A DNA stretch of 64,000 bases from Roseateles sp. YR242. GTDB taxonomy: Bacteria; Pseudomonadota; Gammaproteobacteria; Burkholderiales; Burkholderiaceae_C. Each line of letters begins with the position of its first letter. Position 1 is the stretch's first letter. The notes below the pieces were generated by a model, which did no database searches, was not told where the DNA came from, and saw only the letters and a list, made by a program, of their open reading frames with translations. Shown piece after piece: positions 61,367 through 64,000 of this stretch. Location: positions 62,001 through 126,000 of the forward strand of contig NZ_FOAV01000012.1 in the NCBI RefSeq assembly GCF_900109745.1, read 5' to 3'. Made by a program: the position numbers and the translations under genes.

Positions 61367-61703
61367 CCAATTTAATAAGGTCTGATTCTCCAATTCAGAT
61401 CATTGAGCAAAGGCTCCTTAAAAAGCTCTTGCCCAATTGCACTAAGTTTGCAAAACAACCCCGGTAGACCAACGTCTTCCGGGGTTTTTTCATTTCTGGC
61501 GCCTTCCTGCCCGATTGCCGCCCTCTCGCCCCTTCCTGCTTCCCGCCTGTTTCCCCGTGCAGCTCACGCTCGGCACCTGCTCTGCACCCGGCAGCTTCCA
61601 TCTCGGGATGCCCTAGCGGACCTCGCCTGCGCGACACTCGCACGGGGCGGGCACAAACGCTGCCACGCCTTCGCGTCACTGTCGACTCATCCAGGAGATC
61701 CAC
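61367..61703. other. Intergenic region between tRNA-Ser and sodC
   Basis: Contains the tRNA terminator at 61457-61490 and then about 200 bp of GC-rich sequence without a recognisable gene. No att-site-like repeat of the tRNA 3' end is seen. Confidence 0.5.
61457..61490 (+). terminator. Rho-independent terminator downstream of tRNA-Ser
   Basis: AACCCCGG (61457-61464) and CCGGGGTT (61479-61486), with an inner AGAC/GTCT pairing and a following run of six T (61485-61490). Confidence 0.85.
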
Positions 61704-62234
61704 ATGAAGCAACGCCACTGGCTGGCTACCTCTTTGCTCGCGCTGTCCCCGCTGGTCAGCGCTTGGGCCGCGGACACCACGGTCACCCTCAAGATTGCCA
61801 CGCCGCAAGGCGAAGGCCAGGCTATCGGCACTGTTCGTGTCGTCGAGACCCGCTATGGCCTCGCGTTCTATCCCCAACTCACCAATCTGCCTCCTGGCCT
61901 GCACGGTTTTCACGTCCATGCCAATGCCTCCTGCGCACCCGGCATGAAAGACGGAAATCCGGTACCTGCCGACGGCGCGGGTGGTCATCTGGACCCGGAC
62001 AAGAGCGGCCGCCACGGTGAGCCCTGGGGCGAAGGCCACCTCGGCGACCTGCCGCCCCTGTATGTCGACCCCCAGGGCAACGCAGTCAATCCGGTCCTCG
62101 CCCCCCGCCTGATGCGCATCATCGACATCAAAAAGCATGCCTTGATGGTCCATGCCGGGGGCGACAACCATGCGGACCACCCCGCGCCGCTGGGCGGCGG
62201 AGGCGCACGTATCGCCTGTGGCGTCATCGAATAG
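61704..62234 (+). CDS. sodC: Periplasmic Cu/Zn superoxide dismutase
   Basis: 176 residues with a cleavable signal peptide (LATSLLALSPLVSAWAAD). Metal ligands are visible: HGFHVHANASC (Cu His pair and the disulfide Cys), GGHLDPDKSGRHGEP (Zn ligands), LMVHAGGDNHADHP, and RIACGVI with the second Cys. It dismutates superoxide in the periplasm. AGGAGA lies 5 bases before the ATG. No partner gene; monocistronic. Confidence 0.96.
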   Translation: MKQRHWLATSLLALSPLVSAWAADTTVTLKIATPQGEGQAIGTVRVVETRYGLAFYPQLTNLPPGLHGFHVHANASCAPGMKDGNPVPADGAGGHLDPDKSGRHGEPWGEGHLGDLPPLYVDPQGNAVNPVLAPRLMRIIDIKKHALMVHAGGDNHADHPAPLGGGGARIACGVIE

Positions 62235-62349
62235 CCCAAACGCGTTCGCGCCAGTAAGTTCTACCGGCGCACCCAAGGTTCCTCAAGCTGGGCATGCGAA
62301 TTGCCATTCAAAAACAATTCGTTGCACAACTTGAATGAAGGAACAAATT

Positions 62350-62559
62350 ATGAGCCGCCCAGCTATCACGGTGCCCTTGCCGGTCAACGACCAGGCCAAG
62401 GCCCTGCAGCGCCACCTGCTGCAGTGCGCCCGAGCGCGCGGCCGATGGTTTGGCCTGTCCGTCTGGGCTGAGCGGGTGCACAGCATGGTCCTGCCGCGAC
62501 TGGCCACCACCGCCGCGCTGGGTGGCGTGACCCTGGCCATGGTCGCCCATTGGCTATGA
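62350..62559 (+). CDS. Small predicted membrane protein of unknown function, coupled to the glucan synthase gene
   Basis: 69 residues from the ATG at 62350, chosen for AAGGA 7 bases upstream; an ATG at 62335 is in frame. The N-terminal half is basic (QAKALQRHLLQCARARGRWF). The C-terminal ~22 residues form one hydrophobic helix (ATTAALGGVTLAMVAHWL). Its stop overlaps the next start as ATGA, which supports it being real and translationally coupled. I do not recognise the family. Confidence 0.6.
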   Translation: MSRPAITVPLPVNDQAKALQRHLLQCARARGRWFGLSVWAERVHSMVLPRLATTAALGGVTLAMVAHWL

Positions 62560-64000
62560 ATACCGAGGCGGCGGCGTCGGAACGGGCGCCGACCTCGCCC
62601 CCCACATCGGAAATCAACGAAGAACTGGCACTGCTGGAGCCCTCCCTGGGGCCGCTGGAGCCGCCCATTCGCTCGGTGCTGTTTGGCGCCGCGCGTTTTG
62701 AACAACATGGCCGCAGCCTCGCGCGCGCGCAAGCCATCCAGGGGACCGCAGGGGCCAGCCAATTTTTTCCGCGGCTGGATGACAACCTGTCCATGCTGCA
62801 ACAAGCGCGGCGCCTGATCGAAAAGCGCTCGCGGGACTTTCGCCATCTGGGTGCTGCCGGCAAGTGGCTGCTGGACAACGCCACCCTGATCGACGAGCAG
62901 ACGCACCAGGTCCGCCGTGGCCTGCCGCGCGGGTTCTTCCGCCTGCTGCCGCGCCTGCGTGACGAGCCCTTGGCGGGCCTGCCTCGTATCTATGGCATCG
63001 CCTGGGCCTGGGTAGCCCACACCGACGGCGGCTTCGACAATGAATTGCTGATCCGTTACCTGCGCGCCTATCAGGAAGAACGCCCCCTGTCGTTGGCCGA
63101 AATGTGGGGCCTGCCCACCACGCTGCGTGTGGTGTTGGTGGAGAACCTGCGCCGCCTGGCCGAGCGCTTTGCCACCCTCCAGGCCGCTCGCGACGTGGTG
63201 CATCACTGGTTTGATGGCGACCCGGCCAGCACCGGTCTGGCCGCTGTGACCGACCTGGAACCCCGCATGCGCGAACGGGGTGTGCTGGAGGCCTTCTGGC
63301 TGCAGCTGGACCACCGCCTGGAAGAGTTGCCCGCCTCGCTGGCCGGTGAGCTGCGCGCATGGCTCAGCACGCGCCTGCCCACGCCGTCGCAAGCGCTTGC
63401 CCACCAGCAGGACGAGTCCATCAAGGACCTGCAAAGCATCCGCAATGCCATCACGGCCCTGCGCCGTATCGACCAGACCGACTGGCGGCGTCTGGTCGAG
63501 GCGGTCAGCCCCGTCATGCAGACGCTGGCGCAATCCCCGGTCTACGCCGCCGAGGCCAGCGACACGCAGGACCTGACCCTTCACGAGATCGAGCAATTGG
63601 CGCGACGGTCCGGCCGCAGCGAGCTGGATGTGGCGCGTCAGTTGCTCGCCCTGACTCGCACCGGCAACGACAGCACCGGCATCGAACCGGACCGCCGCCT
63701 GGCGCCGATCTACTGGTGGCGCGGCGCCGGCCGGCCCGAGCTCTTTGCCGCCCTGGGCCTCAAATCCCGTTACGGATGGCCGATCGAACCGGCACGCCAG
63801 GAGCGCTGGGCAGCCACTGCTTATTTGTGCGGCCTGGCTGGGTTGAGCGTCATCGTGCTGCTCTGGCTGATCGGCCAGATGCGCCCGGACCTCTCCACCG
63901 GATGGCTGGTGATCATCACGCTGCTGGCCGCGGGCCCGATCAGCGAAGCGGTCGTGGCCTTGACCAACCGGTGGATCAGCGAACTGTCCCACCCCAGCCG
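62556..64000 (+). CDS. Cyclic beta-1,2-glucan synthase-like protein (NdvB/ChvB type), N-terminal part only
   Basis: About 481 residues to the window edge. It begins with a short acidic leader, then the conserved N-terminal segment FFPRLDDNLSMLQQARRLIE, DNATLIDEQTHQVRRGLPRGFFRLLPRL, GLPRIYGIAWAWVAHTDGGF and MWGLPTTLRVVLVENLRRLA, seen in the cyclic glucan synthase/GH94-linked family. Two membrane helices are near the end (AYLCGLAGLSVIVLLWLIG and LVIITLLAAGPISEAVV). The full proteins exceed 2500 residues and make periplasmic cyclic glucans used in osmoadaptation and plant association. Whether this copy is complete cannot be seen. Confidence 0.85.
   Translation, partial: MNTEAAASERAPTSPPTSEINEELALLEPSLGPLEPPIRSVLFGAARFEQHGRSLARAQAIQGTAGASQFFPRLDDNLSMLQQARRLIEKRSRDFRHLGAAGKWLLDNATLIDEQTHQVRRGLPRGFFRLLPRLRDEPLAGLPRIYGIAWAWVAHTDGGFDNELLIRYLRAYQEERPLSLAEMWGLPTTLRVVLVENLRRLAERFATLQAARDVVHHWFDGDPASTGLAAVTDLEPRMRERGVLEAFWLQLDHRLEELPASLAGELRAWLSTRLPTPSQALAHQQDESIKDLQSIRNAITALRRIDQTDWRRLVEAVSPVMQTLAQSPVYAAEASDTQDLTLHEIEQLARRSGRSELDVARQLLALTRTGNDSTGIEPDRRLAPIYWWRGAGRPELFAALGLKSRYGWPIEPARQERWAATAYLCGLAGLSVIVLLWLIGQMRPDLSTGWLVIITLLAAGPISEAVVALTNRWISELSHPS

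Noticed and set aside
61276-61703. tRNA-Ser as integration site of a mobile element
   Set aside because: No integrase, no repeat of the tRNA 3' end and no composition change are seen nearby.

Overview
The window is high-GC DNA read here as a member of the Burkholderiales (Betaproteobacteria). The basis is the housekeeping order rimP-nusA-infB-rbfA-truB-typA at 46929-55713, the protein sequences, and a siderophore locus built like the lipopeptide and peptide siderophore loci known from that order. Species is not determinable from the sequence alone.

Region 1 (979-43575) is a complete siderophore locus of about 42 kb. The eight-gene assembly operon runs leftward from 39649 to 11248: an MbtH-like protein, a type II thioesterase, a SyrP/TauD-like hydroxylase, a FAAL-T-C-A-T starter protein, a KS-AT-KR-ACP polyketide synthase, and three NRPS proteins (C-A-T; C-A-T-E-C-A-T; C-A-T-TE). 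Left of it lie tailoring, export and uptake genes: a cyclic-peptide ABC exporter of the SyrD/PvdE type, a FhuF-like reductase, a PvdQ-like periplasmic acylase, a hydroxamate acyltransferase, a PvdA-like ornithine N-oxygenase and a TonB-dependent receptor. Right of it lie a DUF4880-only FecR-like protein, an iron-starvation ECF sigma factor and a Fur-box-linked DUF3649-PepSY-DUF3325 operon. By collinearity the predicted product is acyl-X1-(C2 hydroxy-ketide)-Thr-D-X2-X3-Asp. X1 and X2 share one pocket code and are plausibly hydroxamate ornithines, and Asp is plausibly beta-hydroxylated. The acyl chain may be removed in the periplasm, as in pyoverdine maturation.

The main regulatory observation is a six-copy promoter motif, TGAACA-N14/15-TCGTC (often followed by TGG). 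It lies in front of the exporter, fhuF, acylase, acyltransferase, MbtH operon and FecR-like gene. The CGTC -10 element is typical of PvdS/OrbS-type sigma factors. A Fur box lies between the sigma gene and the divergent PepSY operon. Together they suggest a cascade: iron-Fur controls the sigma factor, which controls the six promoters.

Region 2 (43776-46724) holds a chemoreceptor, a remnant of a HicB-like antitoxin with a perfect palindrome beside it, and a 3-hydroxyisobutyryl-CoA hydrolase-like gene. Region 3 (46929-55713) is the translation and transcription cluster. Region 4 (55943-64000) holds fabI, a large basic-amino-acid decarboxylase, NfeD- and stomatin-like membrane proteins, tRNA-Ser(GGA), periplasmic Cu/Zn superoxide dismutase, and a small membrane protein coupled to a cyclic beta-1,2-glucan synthase-like gene that runs off the window. 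At the left edge is a truncated glutaminyl-peptide cyclotransferase gene. No insertion sequence, prophage or CRISPR array was seen.
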